Shown one piece after another: positions 1 through 10,993 of a DNA stretch of 64,000 bases. Position 1 is the stretch's first letter; each line of letters begins with the position of its first letter. Location of the stretch: positions 1,178,001 through 1,242,000 of the forward strand of contig JALQBC010000003.1 in NCBI GenBank assembly GCA_023375675.1, given 5' to 3'. The notes under the pieces are model-generated. The model saw only the letters and a program-made list of their open reading frames with translations, was not told the DNA's origin and ran no database searches. The translations under genes and the position numbers were made by a program. The stretch comes from Cytospora piceicola (taxonomy: Eukaryota; Ascomycota; Sordariomycetes; Diaporthales; Cytosporaceae).

Positions 1-3000
1 AACAGGCTGAGGTTGAGGTAGTCGAGGAGGGTCTCCTGCGCGTCGATGCCGACTGTCCGTTCCGAGACCATGATGGCCTTGCGGGCGAGCTCGACGGCGG
101 CCTCCTTCTCGTCCAGCTGGAAGTAGAGCATGGAGAGCTGGTGGTACACCCGCGCGACCTCGGGGTGCAGTATGCCGTGGATCTGCTCGTGCAGGGACAA
201 AGACTCGAGCAGGAGCTCCTGGCCCAGCTTCTTCTGGTTCTGCGCGATGGAGATTCTTCCGGCCTCCAGGGCTTCCTCGGCCAGGGAGCTGCGTGGGGAT
301 GAGTCCTTCACGATGGGCACAACGTTGACGATGTCGTCGACGGTGAATGTGTGTGGCACCACTGGTGCAGCAGAAGCTGGGGAGCCCTCGCGAGCCGCCT
401 TGCTCTTCTTCTTCTTCTTGTTCTCGCCGTTGCCGTTCACGGCCGGTGCTTCCGCAGCAACTGGCTCTGGTGCTGCTGGTGTCGCGGCCGCGATCTCTGC
501 AGTGAAAGCGTACTCCTTGACCTGTACTTGGAGTCCGAGCTTCAAGCAGATCTCACGCAGCACCTGCACGTAGCTGAGCTGTGCGTGCCACTCGGGGTCG
601 AGCTTGAACCTGAAACGCTGAGAAGTCTCGAGCTCGATGGCTTCCCGCAGGGTCTCGGGCGTGACCTTCTCGAAGGACAGGTCTGAGTCGCTGTACAGAG
701 ACCGAAGAGACTGGTCAATATCAGCAGACGGCTTGGGGTTCAAGCCGACGCCGAGCAGACAGTTGAGCAAGTGAGCGATGCAAGCAGAGGTGAGGGGCAG
801 GGGCAGGTATTTCAGGTACTTCGCAGCAACGTGCTTGAAGGACCTCACGATCATATCCCGGAGGCAGATGTCGCGCAGGCATTGCAGCCGGGATCCCTCG
901 CTCAGGGACGCGATCTTGCCCAGGTATCGCATGTTGATACCACGCTTATGGAGCAAGTTGCGCAGCGAAGTACCATCCATAGGGAAGCTAATGTCTGACT
1001 CCTTAAGGTCATTGAGCAGCTCTGGGATGGCCGTATCCCGAAGGTAGGCGCATGCTGCTCGGACCTCTTGCTCGTCAGCCGCCATCTCCTCCTTCTCGGC
1101 ATCGGTCTGGGGCTCCTGGCCGCTGAAGACGTCTGGGTTAAGCGCAAACTTGAAGTTGTTCACGTCAATCCGGTCCTCTTTCTCGGCCTCCTTGCCCTCG
1201 GTCGTCTCCACAGCTTGCTCCTCAGACTTCTCCTCAGACTTCTCCTCGGACTTCTCCTCGGGCTTGTCTTCCTTCTTCTCCTCGGAGCCTTCAGATGCTG
1301 GCTTCTCTTCGGAGGATTCCTCCAGTGCCTTGGCATCCTTCTTGGCTTCCGCTCGCTTGGCGAGCTCGGCGTTCACCCACTCGCGCATCTTGTACCGGTG
1401 GACAAGCTCCACGAGCTCTCCTCGCAGGACGGTCATACGGTGCGGGTATTCATTGTCCTCCTCAGCAGCCATCTGCTCCAACCAGGCAATATCCAAGGGG
1501 GTAATGCGGTAAAGATCGAGGACGTATTTCCGTCCATCTGTTCCCAAAAGACCCTTGGTCTCCACGCTAGCCTCCAGATCAAATCGCTTGCCCTCCTTGT
1601 CCCAGACAGCATGCTTCTTGACCTTCATGGCCTGTGAGAGCTTCTCGAAAACGGGGACGAACTTCTCGTTCGCAGCGACGATATCCTTGCCGTCAACGGC
1701 ACCGTAGTCGATCTGGTTCTCGCCAGGCTCCCGCTGCTTGAAGATTCCTGGAACAATGCTCTGGCCGACTATCCGCTTGCCGAGGTAATCCACGACCACA
1801 GTTCCGGGAGTGTAAAGACCATCGATATCCAGCTGGTTGACGACCTTCACGCCAGCAACGTCCTTGCCTGTAGCAACGCGCGCCGCCTCATCGCCGCCCT
1901 CGGAGGTGAACGTGCCAACGCCGTCGGCGCCGAAAGAGAAGAAGACGTTGTTGTACACGAAAATCTGCGCGTCCCGTCCCTCGGTGGGGTTGAGAGGCGC
2001 AATCTCGCCACGAGCCACCAAAACAGCTCCCCTGGCAGCGGCATCGTTGTAGTCTGCGTAGAGCTTAGCCAGCAGACGCTCCCGGAAGACTCTATCTTGG
2101 ACGCCCTCCTTGGGCAGCTCCTTGGCAGATTGGAACTCCTCGTTCCAGTCGCGCAGGGTATCAGTGTTCTCCACGCCAGCGAGGAGGTAAGTCTCCTGAG
2201 TCCGCGTGATATCGGGGCTGTGAGCGCAGAGGGTAGAAGTCGATGGTGAGGGCACAATCCAGGGTGCAGCGGGGATGGCGTTGGTGATCTGGAATGTTGC
2301 CAGGGGTTCCCGGCGGTTGTTGTACTCCTGGAGCTGGGCGAAGGCGGAGGCAAAAGATGGAGAAAGCTCGGCGATCAATGTCAGCAGAGAGTGGGAGGAA
2401 GCAGCCTTCGGTGCCGGGCGAGGGAGCGGGTCGAACTTTGCGTTTGACGACTTGTTGACGAAGAATCCACCAACATGTGCTGTGATCTGATACTGCTCGC
2501 CCTCGTTGGTCGTCACAATGAGGTAGATCAGGTGTCCCCTCTGGCGGAGGTGTGCTGGAGGGGGGTTCCAAGGTGAAAGTTGGATGGCCTTCACAGTCTT
2601 GGGAGCCGGCTCCTGCTGCTCTGTTGGCAGCAATGTAGCGACTGAGGGAACAGCGCTGAAGTCGTATTCCTCAACCTCGGTTTGCTCCTGGTTCGCCTTG
2701 TCAGGGGTGTCTCCGGCCTCCGTAGCCACCTTCTCGTAGAGCGAAGCGCCGGAAAGAACGCCTTGTATGGTATCGGTGCGGTCTCCAGATGCGCCAATGA
2801 GTTCCCGAACCCTGACCATGTGTATCCTCGCTTCTTTCTCCGTGTATGGGTCCTCGATCAGGTGAACCTCGGAGTCGGGACCGATGCCACTGATCTCGTT
2901 TATGGGTATAAAATCGTTGATACGCTCGCCATTGTGCTCCAGGTGGAAGCAGGAGTACTGCAGAGCTGCTGGGAGCTCGATGATGGACTGTCGAACTTCG

Positions 3001-3446
3001 TGGACCTGCTCATGGGGGGAGACCTGTTGCGGGGGAATTCAGCGCCTGCGAGTCCGAGTTTTGGGTGGATTTCCTGCTGACCATGATGTTGACCTTGCCC
3101 GGCGCCTGGGGCAAGATGATGTTCAAGAGGAACATTGCATCTGCAACAGCATTAGCAAGGAACGGTCTCCATGTTGACTACCTAGGTAGACCAGCAGATC
3201 CGAAGCTGTAGTCTATCTTCTGGGACTCGTTCTTACCTTCTGGGTTTTGTTCCATACCGTCATCCTCGAGAGCCGGAGCCGGAGCAGCGCCATTGACTTC
3301 GGTCGAAGTTTCTGGCACAGCATTTTCTACAAGCCGTGTTCTGTCAGTACTCAAACAAACAGCTTCTATAAAAAGTCCAGTGTTCGTCGGGAAGGTTGCA
3401 AGACCATACCAGCTTCAGCACCCGTGTTGTTGGTCACATCGGCCAT
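1..3446 (-). CDS. CLU1: Clustered mitochondria protein Clu1/Tif31, 5' part of gene (C-terminus beyond window)
   Basis: Cytosolic RNA-binding protein needed for normal mitochondrial distribution; in yeast also found with eIF3. Exons on the minus strand: 3446-3410, 3326-3237, 3140-3082 and 3023 to the window edge, giving about 1,070 visible residues. The protein starts MADVTNNTGAEAG. The ubiquitin-like CLU-N region follows, then the CLU domain, an acidic/lysine-rich linker near 1200-1330 made of repeated SEEK-type units, and the family signature LLHKRGINMRYLGKIA near 905-960. The tetratricopeptide part (LLLESLSLHEQIHGILHPEVARV and on) lies near 100-250 and runs off the edge. Intron 3 (3024-3081) has a weak donor, GTCAGC, but joining there gives KVNIMVSPHEQVHEVRQS, which fits the family. 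Family assignment is firm; exact exon ends are hand-read. Confidence 0.95.
3179..3188. repeat. TACCTAGGTA palindrome, copy 1
   Basis: Perfect 10-base palindrome inside CLU1 intron 2. Other perfect copies are at 3994, 13139, 23171, 34061, 34250 and 55084; an overlapping arrangement forms GCCTAGGTACCTAGGC at 13717. Confidence 0.9.
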
Positions 3447-4298
3447 TTTCGAAAGTCAATTCGATATTGGAGGGGTCGTTAATGGTCGTAATAAGTGCCT
3501 CTATGAAAAGCGAAGGGAAATTGGGACTAAGATGCGCCGACCAAAAAAAGCGGACGAAGGTGCAGAGAGGTAGTGTGGCAAGAATGTGGAGGACGAAGCA
3601 GCCCCGTATGATTCAATCGATATCTAATAAGGACAGGGCGAGAAAGGTGCAAAAGGGAAATTTTTCGAGTATAGCTTCACCCTCTCTCGTTCTCCCTAGT
3701 AATTACCTCGACGATTTTCAAAAAATTCTGCGCTAAGACCACCGTTCTGACCCGGCAAAACGCGCACCTTACCATTGGATCCGGGGCCTTGGGGCAGGCA
3801 AACATTGACCCAGACACTAAACTGGAGCCGGACTGACGGAGCTTGTGTGACTTTCCGGGGAAGCCGGCCTGGCCGGTTAGGATCCCACTGCCACCACGAC
3901 TCCAGGTGACCAATCCCCCCCCCCGCTCCCCCCGGGAGCTACACATCCGTAACCTACTCCTAACCCTCGGTGGTAGATACTTGGGCACTCAAGTACCTAG
4001 GTACCTTCGGCTCACCTGGGCATTTGAACGTAAACAAAAACAACCTTGGAGCCCACACTGACACCCTCACCACCTATATCACTCTCACCATCCACGACAG
4101 CCCGCCCTGTTTCTTATTATCGCATTGCTCTCCGTTGGATACGTCAACACTCATGTGCCAAATCTTTCATCCATACCAATCTTGCTAATCCTCTTTAGCA
4201 CATGTTTTCATAAGGGGAGTATGTGAACGGAGGCTTCTTTTAGGAGCGGGTCTGCATTTGCTTACGACAGCTTTGGTCTTTATTAAGTTCCAAGGTTC
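3447..4298. promoter_or_regulatory. Shared upstream region between CLU1 and the divergent gene at 4299
   Basis: About 850 bases between two divergent starts. It holds a run of C residues near 3908-3920, an A-rich stretch near 3543-3551 and one perfect TACCTAGGTA palindrome (3994-4003). No clear TATA box or coding segment was seen. Confidence 0.5.
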
Positions 4299-6776
4299 AT
4301 GGAACATGGACCCATTGGTTATCCAGAACACATTTCATACAACATGGATACACAACCACCATCCAGGCAGCCACAGCCGGCGAGGGAGAGCTTGCAGCCT
4401 TGGACCACTACCCGTTGTCATCGTTTGCTCCGACCTCTGAAGACGCATATATCGGCACTGAGGCGAGAGGTCGACCTGGAAGATTCCGAGAGGATCAGTG
4501 ATGATGCTGCTCAGGACGGCACCTCCGTGGCAGCTCGAGGCAGGGTCCAGCACACCTATTCTCGAAGAGGGCGAAAGGCACAGAAAACCACCCAGCCAGA
4601 CAATCTCAAGCGATTGGACACAACAAAGCGGATGGTGAAAAAAAAGACCAAACAGCCAGGAGAGATAGTCTTGCCAACGCCCATCATCCGCCGTGCCAGG
4701 GGCCTACAACTGTCATCTCCATTATACCAACCGCCACTTGCGGAGTCCGGAGTGATGACCAACGGCAAGAAGCGCCTTGCCACCTTGAATGGCCACAAGG
4801 CGTCATCTGTCGTCGCAGCTCTGCAGAGCGAGATGCAGCCACTTCGCACCCGGATTATGCCAAACAAGTTGTCACTATATGATGCTATTCTCCGTGCCCT
4901 ACACTCTCTTCTCGCGGCAACTACAGACCCAACCTCAAGGCCGACCGGTAGCAAATCTCTCGTGGCAATGTGCCTCCGCAAGGTTCCCGAGTACATCGGA
5001 GAACTAGAGTACTGGGAGCAACGGGAAGCTGAGGAGCAGGGAACCAAATCGGCATTTCAAAACTCGGAAGTCTCCGGTCAAATTTACGATGAGCTCCAGA
5101 ACATGTTACCAACAAATCACAACTTCAGCTATCTGAGGACGGTTGTCAGAGCCCACGGTATCAAAGTGATCAGAGACTCGATAGCTGAGGGTCTATTTGA
5201 TGACAGTTTCTCAGTGTTACTTGTCAAACTTTGCTGCAAGACCAAGTCTTATCAGGAAGGCGAGGAGCTCTTGCAGGAACTAGTCGATCGATCATATCCC
5301 AAGCCAAAGGGCGTTGAAAGCTCCTTCGACAACAGCCGGAAGCTTGCACCTCTTCAGGCGCTACGAGACTTCGCTAAGGAGTCCAATAGACCTCAATTCA
5401 TGATGCGGCAGTTATCAAAGCTGATGTCACAGCAACTACTACCTCTGCAGTGGCTGTCAACTAACGAGTTCGGCTCCATCTGGTCAAGTATGGTCAAGGG
5501 CCTGTCTACTGAAGGTTCCTGCGATGAAATACTATCATTCGCTGTTCAAGTGATCACGTCACTGTCCTCCCAAGCCAGACTAGGAAGCTTTTCTCTTCGA
5601 CCGCAAACTGATGACCTGAAGACTTTATCACAACAGACTTTGCTCAGTGCTATAACTTCAATAGCAGCCTTGCCCATCCTAGGCCAGGAAGCAAGATATA
5701 CAAGTGTACATCCTACTGGCCAGAAGAAAGTATCAGCCATTTCCGGAAGGGTTGAATATATCATTCAGACATGTATACACGAAATGAGGAGGACGAGGAG
5801 ATCGAGCTGGATATCGATTATCCTGAGATTGGCAGCATGTCTCATAAGTACTGCACAAGGCATTTCTAAGGAGACAGATATATCAGGGGTATGGTGTCGG
5901 GTCCAAGCCAACCAAAAAAGCGCAGATGGGGAACAGGAATACGAAGCAGCTACAGCCCTCCTCAGCTCTATCTCGCAGTGCTGTGGTCGAGGAACGTCAC
6001 GGCCGCCGCATCACTACCTCATTAAGCTCTGTGATCAGTTGGATCAGAGATTTCCTGCGGAAGGACCATCTAGGAAGATCCGCGCGGACTGCGCTTTCTT
6101 CTTAGCAGAGCGAACCAACGACCTACGAGATCTTGCCTTCGCCGAGTCACTTGACCCAGCCGGGATCCAGCAGTCCGTCCAACCAACACCCTGGAAAGCG
6201 TCAGCAGCACCATCCTATCCTGGATACCGCTGGGAAGAAGATATATGCGAGTGGGTGATAGCTACGCCGGCACCGAAGCGACTTTCACGGAGGCCATCGC
6301 CGAGCCCACCAGAAACACCCAGATTGGATTTGGTCGATGGAAGTTGCCATAGCTCGGCCGTCGAGGCCGAGGATAATCGTCTCTCCATCAGAGGTTATGC
6401 CAACAGGGAGAGCGAAGAGGACTCAGCGGAGCAACTCGGCTCGAAACAGAGACAGAAACGCGCCCGGGCGACGAGTAGTACGGCTGGCCGCAGCAGTGAC
6501 ATCCAAAACACCAGTGGTGTTCAGCGCGTCACAAGACGAAGCAAGCGGAGCCTAGAAGCGAGTGGGCTACTCAGTCTGCTCGACGATGATGATGAAGAGT
6601 CCCCGCACAGCAGACGTCAGAGCAGTCGCAGCGACGACAAGGGAAATAGACCGACCCTCTGCTTGGGTGGAACGAAGAAGCGTCGCACTACCTTTCTGAA
6701 ACCTTCTCGAGGGGTTCTGAATACCATCACCAACGCAGCTCACGGTGACTGCAGCGACGACGAGCTGGGCCTCTGA
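4299..6776 (+). CDS. Unrecognised large protein, probably nuclear (810-825 aa)
   Basis: Single uninterrupted reading frame ending at 6776. The first ATG (4299) gives 825 residues; a second ATG at 4344 (MDTQPPSRQPQPARESL) gives 810 and looks equally plausible. I do not recognise the family. The N-terminal 130 residues are basic and low in hydrophobics. A helical, possibly ARM/HEAT-like middle (about residues 165-640) has regular leucine-rich helices and conserved-looking cysteines. The last 180 residues are serine/arginine-rich with KR clusters that could be nuclear localisation signals (KRARAT, RRSKRSLEAS, KKRRTTF) and an acidic DDDDEE patch. A nuclear role is inference only. It is divergent to CLU1. 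Confidence 0.75.
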   Translation: MEHGPIGYPEHISYNMDTQPPSRQPQPARESLQPWTTTRCHRLLRPLKTHISALRREVDLEDSERISDDAAQDGTSVAARGRVQHTYSRRGRKAQKTTQPDNLKRLDTTKRMVKKKTKQPGEIVLPTPIIRRARGLQLSSPLYQPPLAESGVMTNGKKRLATLNGHKASSVVAALQSEMQPLRTRIMPNKLSLYDAILRALHSLLAATTDPTSRPTGSKSLVAMCLRKVPEYIGELEYWEQREAEEQGTKSAFQNSEVSGQIYDELQNMLPTNHNFSYLRTVVRAHGIKVIRDSIAEGLFDDSFSVLLVKLCCKTKSYQEGEELLQELVDRSYPKPKGVESSFDNSRKLAPLQALRDFAKESNRPQFMMRQLSKLMSQQLLPLQWLSTNEFGSIWSSMVKGLSTEGSCDEILSFAVQVITSLSSQARLGSFSLRPQTDDLKTLSQQTLLSAITSIAALPILGQEARYTSVHPTGQKKVSAISGRVEYIIQTCIHEMRRTRRSSWISIILRLAACLISTAQGISKETDISGVWCRVQANQKSADGEQEYEAATALLSSISQCCGRGTSRPPHHYLIKLCDQLDQRFPAEGPSRKIRADCAFFLAERTNDLRDLAFAESLDPAGIQQSVQPTPWKASAAPSYPGYRWEEDICEWVIATPAPKRLSRRPSPSPPETPRLDLVDGSCHSSAVEAEDNRLSIRGYANRESEEDSAEQLGSKQRQKRARATSSTAGRSSDIQNTSGVQRVTRRSKRSLEASGLLSLLDDDDEESPHSRRQSSRSDDKGNRPTLCLGGTKKRRTTFLKPSRGVLNTITNAAHGDCSDDELGL

Positions 6777-9700
6777 GGTGTCGCGCGAATCATAGACTGT
6801 TGTTTCGCAGGTTTAGGCGGGAAAGGGTGGTTCAAATGACAGTGTACGAATAATAATATGCGACGTGGTATGAATGGTAATAATCGAAGTGTGATGGCTG
6901 TGCCTAAAGATCCAAAACGTGTTTGTCGTTTGTCACATGAAGCCAGGTTCATGAAGCTATTTGTTGTGTCACAATGTTGGAGCCTGGGGACAACGTGTGC
7001 AAACGCCTGATTCGCAAGAGCAATCAACGTGTACGTATGTGTACAGCCTATTGCGGCTTTCGGTTACTCCACCAGCATCTGGTGTTTGCCATTTGCAGGT
7101 CCCTGAAAAAATTCAAGTGGTACCGGCACGAAAAGCTGAGACTTTGACACTTGGATGAGGCACAACCCGAAACAGATCATCGGGTCCTCGCGTGTGATCT
7201 TGCCGCTCGTTTTGGAGTATCCAGCCTGCCAGCTAGACGAAACAAACGAAAGCAAGCAAGCGGGTCCTTTTTTTCTCTTTTAACGCCCACTTGTGATGAT
7301 CTTCCTTGTCCCGAGCGTTGATCTGCCATATCAATTGATATGAATCGATCTTCGAGAGCACCGCCGAGCCGAGCCGAGCTGGTGTCGCAACCTGATGAGA
7401 TGATACAAGACAAAACTGTTTGAGCTAAAGCTCTTACGAGACGACCGCCTCTTCTGGTTGCCAGCGCCTCTGTTCCATATAGGTGGTTTTGAGTCCTTTA
7501 CCTAACGTCTACGTCCCTCAGTGAACTTGCGGGACCGTGAGCGACACAAATGCATCGAACATGGAGGCAGGATGAGGGGGTAAAAGGAGACTGGAAGGTC
7601 GGCGGTTACCATGGAGAGTAGAAGATCGGGAGGATATCCCAATTGAAATGTGCAACATCACTATAGGAAATACACGTACGTACGTGGTACCGCCCTTGTA
7701 GCTTCCGAGGTTCGTTGAGACGATGCATACAAGCCCTGGCAGTTGCCTGGGGATACTGCACCCTTGTTGTTACGAAACTACCAAGTAGGTATCTGCCAAG
7801 GTTGCTCCGGTTGGTCTTTTGACGGCGAGTATCAATGGCTGTCTTTTCCCGAAATCATCCATAGCCGCCTCCCCAAACCCCCCCAGTGGTGAGATGAAGC
7901 TTTCTGCGTTTAGGTGTGATACCGCCATCGCACCAACTTCACGGGCACCTTGTCGCTTCGGCCAGATTCAGATTTTAGGGCACCTCGTCGTTGCATGCTC
8001 CGATAGCAGAAGTATCGGCTGTACTTACGTGTCATTGAGGTATCATGGCTGTTCCAAGTTCATATCCATCAGGCGCCAGCAAAGATTTTTTGAATCGTTC
8101 CTTGATCCCTCCCTCAAATGGGATCAAAACCAAATACCAACGCAGCCGAGATTGCGATTTGAAGATAGATAAAAAACGGGTGGGCTATCGAGTCCCGATC
8201 TGCGAGTTTATTCTGTGGCCCTGTCAGTATTGACTGAATTGCCTATGTGCCTCACTGAAGTATGTCAAACAAGATTATCGCTTTCGAAATATCGATCAAC
8301 CCATTGGCCCCGGACCTCCGGTGGAGTTACCTCTTTCTGGAGAGCAACAAACGACGTGCATGTGTGAAGATGCTGTCTCGGAGCGGCGTGCCTGCAATTG
8401 CCAGGGATCGTGCGGCTCATCTGCGCTGATTGGCGTAGATCATGGAACACCGACAAGGGCACCTGCACCCGAAGTTTCCAAATGGCATACTGAAGCTTGC
8501 TGGTACGAAAGACGCAATACTGCTAGGAGGTGATAAATGACGAGACTCTCCGAGGTAGTGTAGGAAACAACTTACTCATTTCCTGGGCAGTATCGAACCG
8601 GACCTTGCAAGTCCTGCTGCGCAGACAGGCCGCGACTTTGGGCCATCTCTTATGCCGGTTACTTTATGGGTTTCACTTGACTGCAGGGTGCGCGCATATA
8701 AATTCGTTTGGAGACGACAAGATGCTTCCGGGATGCCAGTCCTCTAACGCATTGCGTCCCGGGACGGTCCCCAGACTTCATTCCCTAGCGTCAAGATCTT
8801 TGTGAGGCCAGGCCAAATGGGGTCGTCGTCGGGTATTTTCTCTAGTAGATTAGAGGTCCGAGTCACCTGGAGAAGGCCAGCAATTGCCCCGAGGTTCGAG
8901 TGTCCCACAACCACTGCGTCGTCGTTGACAGGATTGACAGCCCTTGAGGGCCTTTTCCTTCGCCCGATTGCCGCCGCAGAAGGCAAGACGGCAGGACGGC
9001 AGTGTGCCAGGCAGCAGACGAAAGCTGGGCTGGAGTGCGGGCCCACCAATGAGGGCTCCCAGAACCGGCGAATTTGCCCGAAAGGGGCATGTGGCAAGGG
9101 GAGGCCTGTCAGGGCACGATGTGGCAGTGTGTGGGTGCTGACAGGCAGACAGGCTACCCCCTGAGACAAATAGTCAATGTGGGGCTGGTCAATTGTTTCA
9201 GACACCCGCTTCGAACGTCCGCCATCCAATGAGCCCAGTCAATCGAAAGCCAAGGAGAGACATCGTCGTCGATTGACCTACGGCCGTATTTCTCTCTCTC
9301 CTACCCGGTTCTACGAAACAAATGCGAAGAGCCGGGGCCATTGAACTTGGATCTGAAATCAGGATCGTCCGCCTACGTACACGTATTGCTTGCAATGGTA
9401 CGGATGGAATACATACATATTTCAGCACCGTAGCAGACTTCGGGTGAGCATCCTAAAAGTTTCGGGTGACGGAGCATGACGAAACGGCCAGAGCACACCG
9501 CAGCAAGCACATCGAAGCACCAAACATCAAGCACCAAGGGCTACCGGCTCGTGGTGTCGTTTGATCTGTGCCAGTGGCGCGGGTCGCAAACAGTCGCCGG
9601 TCTGGCTATCTCGGCATGGGAGCACAAAAGGCGCCAAAACGAGCCATATATTGGTTACCGTCTTCTGTGCATAGTCCGCAATGTATGCAGGTACCTGGGT

Positions 9701-10993
9701 AGACCCAGGCTGTGCGATGGTAAATCTTGTCCAGCGCCGCGTGTCGTAATTGCTAAGCCAGTCACCCACAGTTCGCAAGATGTGGAGGTGGAGGTGGAGA
9801 CATGATGGATTGCACAGTACCCCAGTACATAGGGTTTTGCTTATCCATGGCTTAACTCGTGTAGTTGCCTAAGGGTCACGATACTTGACATCTGGAGACA
9901 GGCATGCAGGTACAGCTATCCTAAGCAGCCAACCATTACAAAAGAGGAAGAAGCAGACAGACTGTATGTCAGGTTGACCAAGTGAGGATGTGTCCAGATG
10001 CACGGGTAGGCGAGATGCCGAAACGCAGAGAAGTAGAAGCAATCACGTCTTGAAGGCATATATGTATACCTTAGGTAAGTACTACCTACCCCATTAAAGT
10101 ACATAGGTATGTTGTATGTGACGGGGTAGCGTTTTGTAGGGTAGTGGGGCGTCTGATGCCCCTGAGGAATCACTGGCGGCTGTCCCATGTAAATCAAGCA
10201 CAGCAGGCTCGCTCATGGAGATCAACGGCCCATGATTGGTCTCCACAGGCATCCTTGAGATATCTTGGCCGACCACTTTTCTTCCCTCACTCCGCCCGTT
10301 TTGTTCCCTGGTCCCCCTCAGGCCTACATTCCAGATTCCACGGAAATCTTGTCTCTCTGTCTCTTCAACCCTACACAGTACGGATAGATGATCCTCTTTT
10401 CCCGTTTCTCGCCCATGACTCCAGAGGAGTTTCTTTCTTGACTTCTTCCTCCTTCTTTTCTCCCTAGTAGGGACTGATCTTCAATCAACAGTCACCGGAA
10501 GTTGTCCACACACTCTCTCACACTCACACATTTTACTCGATCATTTTACCACTTTCTCATTCTCATCCTCAACACCAGTCCCCCTTACTTCGACTGTAAG
10601 CTACGTTTCAGTCCAGCAAACAGTCAAGGCAAACACGAACGACTGCTACAGATTTACTACAAAGGGAATTGGAACAATAGGAGAAACAGAGGACAAAGCC
10701 TCAAGCCACAATCGCTTTATTCAGGTCCAACATCCCGCGGTCACATCGAACCCGCCTCTTTGGGCCATTTGATTTACCACACAATCCAGTCGATTTCGTG
10801 CCGGTCTCGAAATCAGACATCCGCCCTTTTAAACTCGCACTTTTAGTCTCGCTGGCCTTCGAGGCTCCGAAATATCGGTTTTCAGTCATCCTTATCGACG
10901 ACGAGGACAGGACCACTGTCAAATCTCATCGAGGGAACCAGGCCGTTAACGGGGACGTCGACCGTCACCATCCTCTCCCGCACCTCGGACAAA
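6777..10993. other. 4.2 kb without a supported gene
   Basis: No frame here shows exon-intron structure or a recognisable protein. Seen: an ACGT tandem run near 7674-7686, GGTGGA repeats near 9783-9800, a GC-rich patch near 8800-9150 open on both strands (typical of chance frames), and a pyrimidine-rich stretch at about 10400-10620 that probably belongs to the promoter or leader of the ferric reductase at 10994. The unusual length may reflect a complex promoter, a long leader or an unseen non-coding transcript. Confidence 0.5.

Noticed and set aside
8744..9229. Overlapping frames of 120-161 codons on both strands
   Set aside because: A GC-rich patch opens both strands at once, which is what chance frames look like.
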